From contig NZ_CP124747.1 of NCBI RefSeq assembly GCF_041860085.1, positions 6,161,001 through 6,225,000 on the forward strand: DNA of 64,000 nt, written 5' to 3'. Positions 1-7,836 of the stretch are shown here, in pieces. The translations under genes and the position numbers were made by a program. Position 1 is the first letter of the stretch; each line of letters begins with the position of its first letter. A model generated the notes under the pieces. The model did no database searches. It was not told the DNA's origin and saw only the letters and a list, made by a program, of their open reading frames with translations. This stretch comes from Schlesneria sp. DSM 10557. Its GTDB lineage: Bacteria; Planctomycetota; Planctomycetia; Planctomycetales; Planctomycetaceae.

Positions 1-332
1 ATTCTCATCGTGCGCTTCCTCAATGAATTTCGAGCCAACAACATTCCACAAACGACATCTCTTCTGCCAACAGGGTGCCAGCGGAAAGAGGAGTCGATCC
101 TCGCCGCCCGCTGGCGCGAGTTCGCCAGAACGCAAGCGGCGTGCCTGAAATGGGCTTGAAATTCACCAGACAGCCCCGTAGACCCACGGAGTGCCTACAG
201 GAAAAGCAGTTTGCACTTGGATAGCGCTGCAAGTTCGTGGGAAAAGGTGCTTTCCCCACTCGCTTTCAGCGACAGAGAGAATGCTCAGGCACGGGGCAAG
301 TCTGCCAGCGAACCGTGCGGCGTCGGAAATTG
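1..332. other. No gene recognised (left edge)
   Basis: This stretch lies downstream of the minus-strand gene that ends at 333. Only short open frames without a recognisable domain or ribosome binding site are present. I see no RNA gene or clear repeat. Confidence 0.5.
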
Positions 333-2546
333 TCAGGGGGCCTTGATCAAGCCATTATTCCGTTCGATCAGTTCCTCTAAACGGTGGACCTGGGTCTCTC
401 GCTGAGCAGGGGTACCGCCAAGAGCCCGAAACTCGGTCTTCCGCCCGGTGAGGCGTTCCACCCAGAAGTCAGCCAGTTCCCGGATCTCCGCTTTTGGGCT
501 TCGCATCCAGTTAACGAACTTCCAGGAAGTTGTTCGTGAATTCGTCACGTCATCCCGTGTAAAGCCCCAAAGCATTTCGAAGATCGCTTCCGCCTCGGCG
601 GGGGGATAGTGCAGTTCCAGTTCTTTCATTAACTGCGCTCCATTTTCGGGATGCATGGGCAACCATTGTCTCAGGCCGTCGCGGGCAACGAAGCGAGCCT
701 CTTCATGAGGACATGACGCTAGAGTTGCTACGAGCGCGGGACAATTCTCAATCGCTGACAAACTCTGTGCCGCCAGTTCCGCGAGCTTTGGAGACTTTGA
801 CGTTTTCACGACCGTGAGCATGGACTCGTCGATGGGTTGGTTCAGTTCAAACATTTTTTCGAACTGGACCTGGGACTGGTATCTGCGAATGGGAAGCGCT
901 TTGCGTTTGGAATTGTCGCACCAGTCTGGCACAGAAGTGAATGAAATCGGATTCGAACGGATCTGAACGTCTTTCTCGGGAAGAATGATCAGCGCCTGAT
1001 GGTCACGAATATCCTGCGAATGACCCAATGCGCTGGTCCATTTAGCTCTGCCGGAGATGACATACAGTGTCGCCTGATACCAATGTTCGTCATGCAATTT
1101 CTGGAACTCAATCGCCTCCCGAGGCGTAACTTCCAGCCCGCAGACGGTGTCGCTGTCAACCAACTCCAGCTTCCAGAGGTCTCGTCCAATGTTCACCCCG
1201 ATCGCAGCCGCGTTGCCGTTGTCCAGGCGACCCTGCTGAAATATCAGCTGGCCCTTTCGAATGCCTAAACCGGGAATCCCGGACTGTGCCGGGTTCATGA
1301 CGTAAACCGCGGTGTTCCCGATGAGCGTCGTGCGCAGCCGTCCCTTGTCGAAATCCAGGGTTGCTTCAAAGGGCTCGAAGGTTGTCAGGAACTCCCCAAC
1401 GTTGAGGGCTGACCGATGAGGTACGACAAGCCATTGCCGTTTGGCGTCGAGACGTGCCAGGACTCCTTCGTTGGACGCATAGGCGACGTCCACCTGAGGA
1501 ACGGGTTCGCCCTCTTTCAGGAATGTGGGAAGCTGATTGGCGGCGACTGCCGGGGCGGGAACATCGACATGTGGCTCTTCAGGCTGAGCCGGTTCCGGCA
1601 CTTGCTCGGTCTGTTTGGGGACAGTAGCAGCGACTGGCGCCGGTAGCTCTTCGACATCCGGTTCGTCTGGAGGAGGCATCGGATCAAGCCCTTCCGGAAT
1701 CGATGGACGCGCTGGTGCAATTGCGGATTCGGGTGTTGCAACCGGTCGGGAATCTGCTGCCAGTTCCGTACGAGGCTCGTCCGTAGCAACCAGGCTTTTG
1801 TCCGCGGCGTCCATCGGTTCGGCATCCGTGACAGTCTCGGTGGCTTCACTCTTGCCGCGAACTTCCTTTCGCTCGATCTCGTTTTTGGCTTGCTTCAGTC
1901 CCGTGATCAACCCAGGCGCAAGCAAGAGAAAGCAAAGGATCGCCAGCAGTCCCACGACGGCCGAGGGGAAAATTCGTAGCGGCCAGGGTGACGGCTTGAG
2001 ATAGTCGGGAACTGTCTTCACGGACTCGTCCACGTCGTGCGAGTGCGTTGCTGCCCCGCGCGCTGGATTAGCCACTCCGTTTCGAATGGAGATTGATTCG
2101 GGAGTTCGTGACCTTGAAGCGACACCCTTCTCGGCAGGGACATTCAACTGGGACGAAGCGTCGACCGGACCCAAGGCGTAGAGTGATTCGCGGCTCTCGT
2201 CCGACAGCTCGATTGGATTCGCCAGCCAGACAGGTAATACCTGGTGGCACGCTGCAACTTCCGCAAGCAGCTCATCGGAAGAAAGCAGGACCCGTTCGAC
2301 ATCTGCATACAACTCGGGCGGAAGCGTCGTGTCGAGGTACTGCGAAACGATGTTCGGATCAATTCCGATTTCGGGGCCGGACAAGTCAGGTGCCTTGAGC
2401 CGACGGCGTCGCATGACTTCCCTGATCCGGCTCACGAGCACCTGAGCGACCGGGCTCTCTTGAATTTTCTGCCCAATGATCTTGGTGTCGGCGGGTTCAA
2501 GGACGTCATCCAGGTACGCCAGAAGCGTTCGCAATGTGAGTCGCAT
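333..2546 (-). CDS. Hypothetical membrane-anchored protein with anti-sigma-like N-terminus
   Basis: The 737-residue protein has a cytoplasmic N-terminal part (about 1-185) resembling the soluble leader found in many planctomycete anti-sigma-like proteins. It contains LLAYLDDVLEPAD and a later CHQVL, but no complete zinc-binding HxxxCxxC motif. One transmembrane helix follows at about 190-217 (FPSAVVGLLAILCFLLLAPG). A Pro/Glu/Ala-rich linker (about 240-345) leads to a globular C-terminal domain of about 370 residues, presumably outside the inner membrane. The start is the ATG at 2546, with GAGG about 8 bases upstream. No enzymatic motif is visible. A membrane-bound sensor or anti-sigma role is inference from layout only. 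It stands alone, with no sigma factor gene adjacent in the window. Confidence 0.8.
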   Translation of the reverse strand: MRLTLRTLLAYLDDVLEPADTKIIGQKIQESPVAQVLVSRIREVMRRRRLKAPDLSGPEIGIDPNIVSQYLDTTLPPELYADVERVLLSSDELLAEVAACHQVLPVWLANPIELSDESRESLYALGPVDASSQLNVPAEKGVASRSRTPESISIRNGVANPARGAATHSHDVDESVKTVPDYLKPSPWPLRIFPSAVVGLLAILCFLLLAPGLITGLKQAKNEIERKEVRGKSEATETVTDAEPMDAADKSLVATDEPRTELAADSRPVATPESAIAPARPSIPEGLDPMPPPDEPDVEELPAPVAATVPKQTEQVPEPAQPEEPHVDVPAPAVAANQLPTFLKEGEPVPQVDVAYASNEGVLARLDAKRQWLVVPHRSALNVGEFLTTFEPFEATLDFDKGRLRTTLIGNTAVYVMNPAQSGIPGLGIRKGQLIFQQGRLDNGNAAAIGVNIGRDLWKLELVDSDTVCGLEVTPREAIEFQKLHDEHWYQATLYVISGRAKWTSALGHSQDIRDHQALIILPEKDVQIRSNPISFTSVPDWCDNSKRKALPIRRYQSQVQFEKMFELNQPIDESMLTVVKTSKSPKLAELAAQSLSAIENCPALVATLASCPHEEARFVARDGLRQWLPMHPENGAQLMKELELHYPPAEAEAIFEMLWGFTRDDVTNSRTTSWKFVNWMRSPKAEIRELADFWVERLTGRKTEFRALGGTPAQRETQVHRLEELIERNNGLIKAP

Positions 2547-3177
2547 CGTCAGGACCTCTACTTCAACAGCTCTTACCAGAACTCAATCTTCCCGATCCGG
2601 CAGGCCCACAGGTGGGTCAGGAACTTCGGATTCACCTGGATGCACCCTGCCGGAATCGATCCGAAACGGGAAGCCACCACCTCCCGGCGTGGATTCCTAT
2701 TTCAATAGTGGAGTCGTCCGAGGAAATCCGTACAGCTTTTTTCTGCGCGGTCCGCCGAAATCGCCGGGGGGACTTCCCGCTTTGTGCACAAGCAGCGTGA
2801 GAATCCGTGCTTTGTGAGGGGACGCCGGTGATGGGAGTCCCGGGAAAATTCCCCTGCGCGAGCATGCCAGACCCAAGTCCACTAGAATTGAAAAATCGTT
2901 CGAGCCCTTCAGATCCTCCGGTAGCAACCACTGGCAGGACAGAGATGTCCGTCCTGGATTCAGATCTCTCGTCGGTGTACGCAAGATGGGGCTACCTCGG
3001 ACAGTTCAGGAGAAGCGGTTGCGATGACCTGTTACCAGAGACCGAAGGGCCGAGATACGGAAATCCGGGCCAATGAATGTTGAGAGATTCCAAGAATTCT
3101 CTTCCGACCATGACACAGTCCAATACAGAGCGGATCAATGCAATGCAGGAGGAATCAGGTCTAGGTGAACCTCGCAT
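2547..3177. other. Intergenic region, no gene recognised
   Basis: These 630 bases separate two divergent genes and must hold both promoters. Open frames on both strands are short, overlap each other and have no recognisable domains. No RNA gene or convincing terminator is seen. Confidence 0.5.
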
Positions 3178-3193
3178 CGTTTCACGTGAAACA
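3178..3193. promoter_or_regulatory. parS site 1
   Basis: The 16-mer CGTTTCACGTGAAACA differs from the bacterial parS consensus TGTTTCACGTGAAACA only at the first base. It ends 14 bases before the start codon of the FAD oxidoreductase/methyltransferase gene. It belongs to a cluster of four such sites within 3.4 kb of parB, so it is very likely a ParB loading site rather than a local operator. Confidence 0.93.
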
Positions 3194-3207
3194 TGCAAAG
3201 GAACACG

Positions 3208-4917
3208 ATGACCGTGGACTATGATTTCGTCGTCGTTGGACAGGGCCTCGCCGGGACCGCGCTCGCATGGTGGCTGCGCTGGATTGGCCACCGCATTTTG
3301 GTGATCGATCGTGAAGAACCCGTGACGTCGTCCCGAGTCGCTGCCGGATTGATGACTCCTATCACCGGTCAGAAATTGATTCCTTCCTGGCGGTTCGACG
3401 AGTGCTGGCCAGTTGCGGTGTCGTTCTATCACCGCGTTGAGCAGGAGAGCGGAGCGACGTTCTTGCAACGACCGGCGATGCTCCGGCTGCTCTCGACCCA
3501 AGCAGAAAGCGAAATGTTTTATCGCCGAGCCTCGGACCCGCAGTTTCGTGACAAAGTCCAGCAACCCAGTTCCAGACTGCGTCCGGAATGGTTTTATTAC
3601 TACCGCGATGCCTTCGAAATGAGAGAAGGAGGCAAGCTCGATGTTGCCCGTTACCTGGACGCGTCGCGCGAGATCTTCCGCGCGGCCGGGGCCTATCGGG
3701 CACACGACTTCGACGTTTCACGTGAAACGGAGCCTGGTCCAGAGTACGTCGAGATTCGCTCCCTGGGAGTTCGCACCCGAGGGATTGTCTTCTGTCAGGG
3801 GATCGCAGGGACTACGAATCCCTGGTTTGAGGATGTGCAGTTCAAACCGGCAAAGGGTGAGATCCTGACTCTCCGAATTCCCGGGCTGACGGAACAGCGG
3901 GTTATCCACCGAGGGATCTGGCTGGCCCCACTGGGAGACGACCTCTTCCAGGCAGGAGCGACCTATGACTGGAAGGTGCTCGACAACCGTCCGACTGATG
4001 CGGGCCGCGAGGAGATCCTCTCACAACTTCAGAAGATCCTCCGGCTGCCGATGGAAGTGGTCGGACATCATGCCGCGGTCAGGCCCATTCATCGAAACCA
4101 GTATCCTGTCCTGGGACGGCATCCCCAGCAGCCGCGAATGGCCTGCTTCAACGGGCTGGGCTCAAAGGGAGCTTTGCACGCACCTTACTTCGGCAGGCAG
4201 CTCGCCGAACACCTCACAGGTGGGGCCCCCATTGACCGGCAGGTCGATTTGGTGCTGAAGACCCGATGGAGCTCAATTGCGGGACATTTCGCCGCAGGTC
4301 AGAATCAGCCATCGAGTGGTGCTTCGTCTGGAAAGAGACCTCGGGCCCTCCCATTGACGCAACGGGCTCAGCTCGCCGTCAGTGAGGTGGTCGGGCGCGG
4401 AGACATCGTGATCGACGCGACGGCCGGCAATGGTCACGATACTCAGTTCCTGGCAGAGCTCGTTGGCGACGATGGGCAAGTCCACGCATTCGATATTCAG
4501 GAAGTTGCTCTCGAAAATACGGCACGTCGACTAGCGGAGTCGGGACTCGCCAACGTCCGGCTGTGGCATCATGATCATGCTGAACTGTCCGACGTACTCC
4601 CATCAGAACTGACAGGTCGTGTCGCGGCGATCATGTTCAATCTGGGCTACCTTCCGGGAGGGGATAAGTCTGTCATCACCCGCGCGGAATCCAGTGGCGA
4701 AGGTGTCTTCAAAGCGGCTGCCCTCCTGAAGCTGGGTGGGATCATGACGGTTCTCGCCTACACCGGCCACGATGGCGGGCAATCCGAGGCGGACCGGATT
4801 GCCTCGATCCTGGCAGCGTTTCCAGCAGACGAGTTCGAGATCAAGACTGTTGAGAGCCAACCAGGGCGATCGGTGGGCCCTCGATTGTTTCACGTGAAAC
4901 GGCTGAAGGCTCGCTGA
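3208..4917 (+). CDS. FAD oxidoreductase fused to YtqB/MnmM-like methyltransferase (MnmC analogue)
   Basis: The product has 569 residues in two parts. Residues 1-355 are a DAO-fold FAD oxidoreductase: the dinucleotide motif VVVGQGLAG is near the N-terminus, and GLGSKGALHAPYFG near residue 315 resembles the FAD-closing segment of MnmC(o) and MnmL/YurR proteins. After a Ser/Gly-rich linker, residues 385-569 match the YtqB/MnmM class of SAM methyltransferases (DATAGNGHDT, VHAFDIQ, FNLGYLPGGDKS, YTGHDGG). In E. coli MnmC, the oxidoreductase turns cmnm5(s2)U34 into nm5(s2)U34 and the methyltransferase makes mnm5(s2)U34; in Bacillus, MnmL and MnmM do this separately. The fused protein is therefore inferred to do both steps. 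The ATG at 3208 is preferred over 3193 because AAGGA precedes it. Two parS sites lie inside the coding sequence. Domain assignments are strong; the tRNA substrate is inferred. Confidence 0.85.
   Translation: MTVDYDFVVVGQGLAGTALAWWLRWIGHRILVIDREEPVTSSRVAAGLMTPITGQKLIPSWRFDECWPVAVSFYHRVEQESGATFLQRPAMLRLLSTQAESEMFYRRASDPQFRDKVQQPSSRLRPEWFYYYRDAFEMREGGKLDVARYLDASREIFRAAGAYRAHDFDVSRETEPGPEYVEIRSLGVRTRGIVFCQGIAGTTNPWFEDVQFKPAKGEILTLRIPGLTEQRVIHRGIWLAPLGDDLFQAGATYDWKVLDNRPTDAGREEILSQLQKILRLPMEVVGHHAAVRPIHRNQYPVLGRHPQQPRMACFNGLGSKGALHAPYFGRQLAEHLTGGAPIDRQVDLVLKTRWSSIAGHFAAGQNQPSSGASSGKRPRALPLTQRAQLAVSEVVGRGDIVIDATAGNGHDTQFLAELVGDDGQVHAFDIQEVALENTARRLAESGLANVRLWHHDHAELSDVLPSELTGRVAAIMFNLGYLPGGDKSVITRAESSGEGVFKAAALLKLGGIMTVLAYTGHDGGQSEADRIASILAAFPADEFEIKTVESQPGRSVGPRLFHVKRLKAR
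3714..3729. promoter_or_regulatory. parS site 2 (inside a coding sequence)
   Basis: CGTTTCACGTGAAACG is a perfect 16-bp palindrome carrying the invariant parS core GTTTCACGTGAAAC. It is read in frame as part of the residues VSRET of the oxidoreductase domain. A site this long and palindromic is not expected by chance, and three others lie nearby. Confidence 0.93.
4886..4901. promoter_or_regulatory. parS site 3 (inside a coding sequence)
   Basis: TGTTTCACGTGAAACG differs from the parS consensus only in its last base. It encodes the residues FHVKR near the C-terminus of the methyltransferase domain, 16 bases before the stop codon. Confidence 0.93.
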
Positions 4918-5176
4918 CACTTTTGACACTACGCCGCGTCCGCAATTTTCTTCGAGACGACGGGGTGCACGGCAGGGTACCACGTTTCCACTTGCTTCTG
5001 GAGTGGGACCTCTCTGAGCTAACCGAGGTCACTGACGGTGCCGCATTCCGGTTAATGATCGCAGGAGGATCTCGGTTGTCGTCCGGGAACCGCTTTCTCA
5101 ACACGCTACGGAAGGCTGAGCCCACAGTCCGTTCTGGGAGAATTCCCCAGCCGTTCGAGGCCGCCAGGAGAAAGAG

Positions 5177-6130
5177 ATGTCCGGACCTGATTCTAATCGC
5201 CATGTCGTGATCGCGGGGGGAAGCGAGTTTATTGGGACTTCGATTGCGGAGTATCTCCATGCCCGCGGTTGGGCTGTGATTGTCCTGTCCCGTCACCCCT
5301 CACGCCGGCAGCTTCCGTGGCGCTGCATCTCGTGGGACGCTCGAACGAAGGGGGAATGGTGTTCTGCTCTTGAGGGGGCCGTCGCCTTGATTAACCTCGT
5401 CGGACGGAGTGTCGACTGTGTTAAGACTCCCGACAATCAGGATGAAATTCTTCGTTCTCGAGTGGAGGCGACTCGCATTCTGGGGTTTGCCGTCCGAAAC
5501 GCCTCCGAGCCGCCTCCTGTCTGGATCCAGATGAGTTCGGCTCATATTTATGGGGACCCGCCCGAGATCACATGCACTGAGGATTCACCTACCGGATGTG
5601 GCTTCGCACCCTGGGTGGTAAAACGCTGGGAAGAGGAGTTTGACGCTTGTCGCCTTTTCTCCCAGCGGCCCGTTGTCTTAAGAACGAGCTTTGTCCTTGG
5701 GCGAGATCGAGGGGCTGGACAGGGAGCACTGAGCCGATTGCTGAGATTGGCTCGCTGGGGTCTGGGTGGAACGGTCGGGTGCGGCTCGCAAGGGATCAGT
5801 TGGATTCACGAACTGGACCTGTGCCGACTGGTGGAGCGGAGCCTTCTCGACCCGGGGATGCGAGGTACCTACACTGCATCGTCACCCAATCCGATCCCCT
5901 CGCGCGAGTTCATGTCGCAACTACGATCGGCGATCGGAGCACGCATCGGGTTACCAGCGACAGCCTGGATGGTGCGGCTCGGTGCGCACTTGATTCTGCG
6001 AACAGATCCTGAACTCGCCCTCTATGGCCGCTACGTCGTGTCTGAAAGATTGAAGGAACAGAAATTCGAGTTCCGGTTCCCTCGGATCGACGAGGCGCTG
6101 CGGGACGTGATTCGGAATGAGGTTGCCTGA
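5177..6130 (+). CDS. TIGR01777/YfcH-type NAD(P)-dependent epimerase
   Basis: The 317-residue protein has an extended-SDR N-terminal nucleotide-binding motif (VVIAGGSEFIGTSIAEYL), then INLVGRSVD, the segment SSAHIYG carrying the presumed active-site tyrosine, and a C-terminal region typical of the TIGR01777 family (about 300 residues). AGGAGAAAG upstream of the ATG is a good ribosome binding site. Members act on unknown sugar-nucleotide or similar substrates, so the reaction is not known. It follows the oxidoreductase/methyltransferase gene on the same strand after about 260 bases and may share its transcript. Confidence 0.85.
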   Translation: MSGPDSNRHVVIAGGSEFIGTSIAEYLHARGWAVIVLSRHPSRRQLPWRCISWDARTKGEWCSALEGAVALINLVGRSVDCVKTPDNQDEILRSRVEATRILGFAVRNASEPPPVWIQMSSAHIYGDPPEITCTEDSPTGCGFAPWVVKRWEEEFDACRLFSQRPVVLRTSFVLGRDRGAGQGALSRLLRLARWGLGGTVGCGSQGISWIHELDLCRLVERSLLDPGMRGTYTASSPNPIPSREFMSQLRSAIGARIGLPATAWMVRLGAHLILRTDPELALYGRYVVSERLKEQKFEFRFPRIDEALRDVIRNEVA

Positions 6131-6348
6131 GCTAGGCTAGATCCTGGTCACGGGGGCCTCGCCGCAAACCCGCAAGTTGAGTGGCTGTACTAACAGCCGG
6201 ATATTGTTCTGCGGGGCGCCAACGGCTGACCTGCATCATTCCTCTCCACCCGATGATTGAGTCGATTGCCACGCTCAACGTCGACTCTCCGCCGAGCAAG
6301 CCAGAGGACCAGTGAGTGGGATCTGCGAGATCCGCAACGGGCGGGTGC

Positions 6349-6391
6349 AAAAAAGAAACAGCCCTCTGACGAATTCGCCAGAGGGCTGTTT
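6349..6391 (-). terminator. Rho-independent terminator after tRNA-Pro
   Basis: Two 13-base arms (6356-6368 and 6379-6391, AACAGCCCTCTG and its complement) enclose a 10-base loop. Read on the minus strand they are followed by a T-rich run (complement of 6349-6354). The hairpin lies 9 bases downstream of the tRNA-Pro 3' end. Confidence 0.85.
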
Positions 6392-6399
6392 CACGCATG

Positions 6400-6474
6400 T
6401 CGGGATGACAGGATTCGAACCTGCGACTTCCTGGTCCCAAACCAGGCGCTCTAGCCAAGCTGAGCTACATCCCG
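6400..6474 (-). tRNA. tRNA-Pro (anticodon UGG)
   Basis: The minus strand folds into a full cloverleaf: acceptor CGGGATG/CATCCCG, D arm GCTC/GAGC, anticodon stem CCTGG/CCAGG around the loop TTTGGGA (anticodon TGG), and T arm with TTCGAAT. The discriminator base is A. The 3' CCA is not encoded. It is followed by a terminator and is monocistronic. Confidence 0.96.
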
Positions 6475-6521
6475 AACGAGGCGACAGTTTAGAGAGGAGA
6501 GATCATTGCGTCAATGAAGTT

Positions 6522-6537
6522 CGTTTCACGTGAAACC
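6522..6537. promoter_or_regulatory. parS site 4 (just downstream of parB)
   Basis: CGTTTCACGTGAAACC contains the complete GTTTCACGTGAAAC core. It lies 15 bases beyond the parB stop codon, between parB and tRNA-Pro. Confidence 0.93.
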
Positions 6538-6552
6538 CTCATTTGCAAGATT

Positions 6553-7497
6553 TTATGCGGCACGCTGCAACTTCCCCACAATCCGTTCAAAATCATCATT
6601 CGAACCGAAGTCGATGACAATCTTTCCCTTGTCCTTGGCTTTGCCGGACAGCTTGATTTCAACACTGGTTCCGAGCCAGTCGCGGAGCTGGTTCTGAAGA
6701 TCTGCCACATGCGACGTGTGAGCACCGTCAGCTTTGGCAGGCTTCTCTTCGGGATTCACGAAGGGAACGATGTCCGCATCCTTCGGTGTCAGCATTTCTT
6801 TGACGGCTTCTTCCGTCTTGCGGACCGAAAGTGATTCCTTCTGGACTCGCTTTGAAAGTTCAATCCGGGCATCTTCGTTTTTCAGGGCCAGCAGTGCACG
6901 TGCATGGCCGGCGGTAATCTTGTCAGCTCGCAGGTCAGACTTGACCGCTTCCGGGAGTTCCAGAAGACGGAGCATGTTGCTGACGGTCGAGCGTTCGAAA
7001 GAGAGCCGACGGGCCAGGTCTTCAATCGTGCATCCGAATCGCTTCAAGTAGTCCTGAAAGGCGATCGCCTTTTCGAGGACGTTCAGGTCCTGTCGTTTCA
7101 GGTTTTCTTCGAGGGCCACTTCACTGACCTGCTGGTCGGACAAGGCCAGGACGCGGCAGGGAACCTGGCTCAATCCCGCCTTCTTGGCAGAGATCAGTCG
7201 ACGCTCGCCAGCGACGAGCTGGTAGGAGCTGCCAACCGATCGGACCAGCAACGGCTGGAGCACCCCGTGGGTGCGAATGCTGTCGACCAGTTCATTCAGC
7301 GAGGACTGGTCAAAGTCCTGTCGGGGCTGAAACGGATTTCGCTCGATCAAATCGACCGAAATTTCTGTCTGGTCCGACGAGGTCGCCTCGTCAGTCCCAC
7401 CCATGGACGCCGTTCCGAGCAGCGCGTTTAAGCCTCTGCCCAGTCTCCGTCGGGATGGCTCTGGTGTCGTCGATTCTTGACTGGATTGTTCTTCCAT
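6553..7497 (-). CDS. parB: Chromosome-partitioning protein ParB
   Basis: The 314-residue protein has every ParB landmark. RRLGRGLNALL near residue 17 is the ParA-contacting segment. NPFQPR (54-59) and AGERRLISA (GERR at 97-100) form the CTP-binding ParB/Spo0J domain. A helix-turn-helix lies at about 156-180 (IEDLARRLSFERSTVSNML). A C-terminal dimerisation domain follows a charged linker. ParB loads at parS as a CTP-dependent clamp and, with ParA and SMC, segregates the origin region. Four parS sites lie within 3.4 kb on its 3' side. No parA is found next to it or elsewhere in this window, which is unusual. Confidence 0.97.
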   Translation of the reverse strand: MEEQSSQESTTPEPSRRRLGRGLNALLGTASMGGTDEATSSDQTEISVDLIERNPFQPRQDFDQSSLNELVDSIRTHGVLQPLLVRSVGSSYQLVAGERRLISAKKAGLSQVPCRVLALSDQQVSEVALEENLKRQDLNVLEKAIAFQDYLKRFGCTIEDLARRLSFERSTVSNMLRLLELPEAVKSDLRADKITAGHARALLALKNEDARIELSKRVQKESLSVRKTEEAVKEMLTPKDADIVPFVNPEEKPAKADGAHTSHVADLQNQLRDWLGTSVEIKLSGKAKDKGKIVIDFGSNDDFERIVGKLQRAA

Positions 7498-7836
7498 GAT
7501 TCATTCCTTGTCGAAACGCAGAGTCGTCGCGCAGTCATTGCGGAGAAGATCTGACTCAAGATTAGGGAGTAGAAGTGAATTTGATTCTAGTCACGACGGC
7601 GAAAAACGGACAATAGGAACTTCACGCACGCCGGGTGAGAGTCCTCTCTCGCAGGACCCAATCTGCTCGTTTCGAACTCGGTAAAAAGAACCCCGGAGCA
7701 TCCCCGTTCCCTGCCCTCGCGTGGCCGCCGCAAAAGGCCGCCTTCCCGTCCGCCTGTTGAACGGAGTCATGGCAATTCGCGGCAAAGTGTGCCCGGCGTG
7801 TTGAACTGCTTCCGATGCAGGAACTTTTTGCTGTTT
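7498..7836. other. Intergenic region upstream of parB
   Basis: These 339 bases lie between the glycosyltransferase stop and the parB start, both on the minus strand, and presumably contain the parB promoter. No gene, RNA or hairpin terminator is recognised. Confidence 0.5.

Noticed and set aside
3900..3912. A DnaA box (TTATCCACC) as part of a replication origin
   Set aside because: Only one such box is seen, inside a coding sequence, with no AT-rich unwinding region or further boxes. The parS sites suggest the origin is close but not that it is here.
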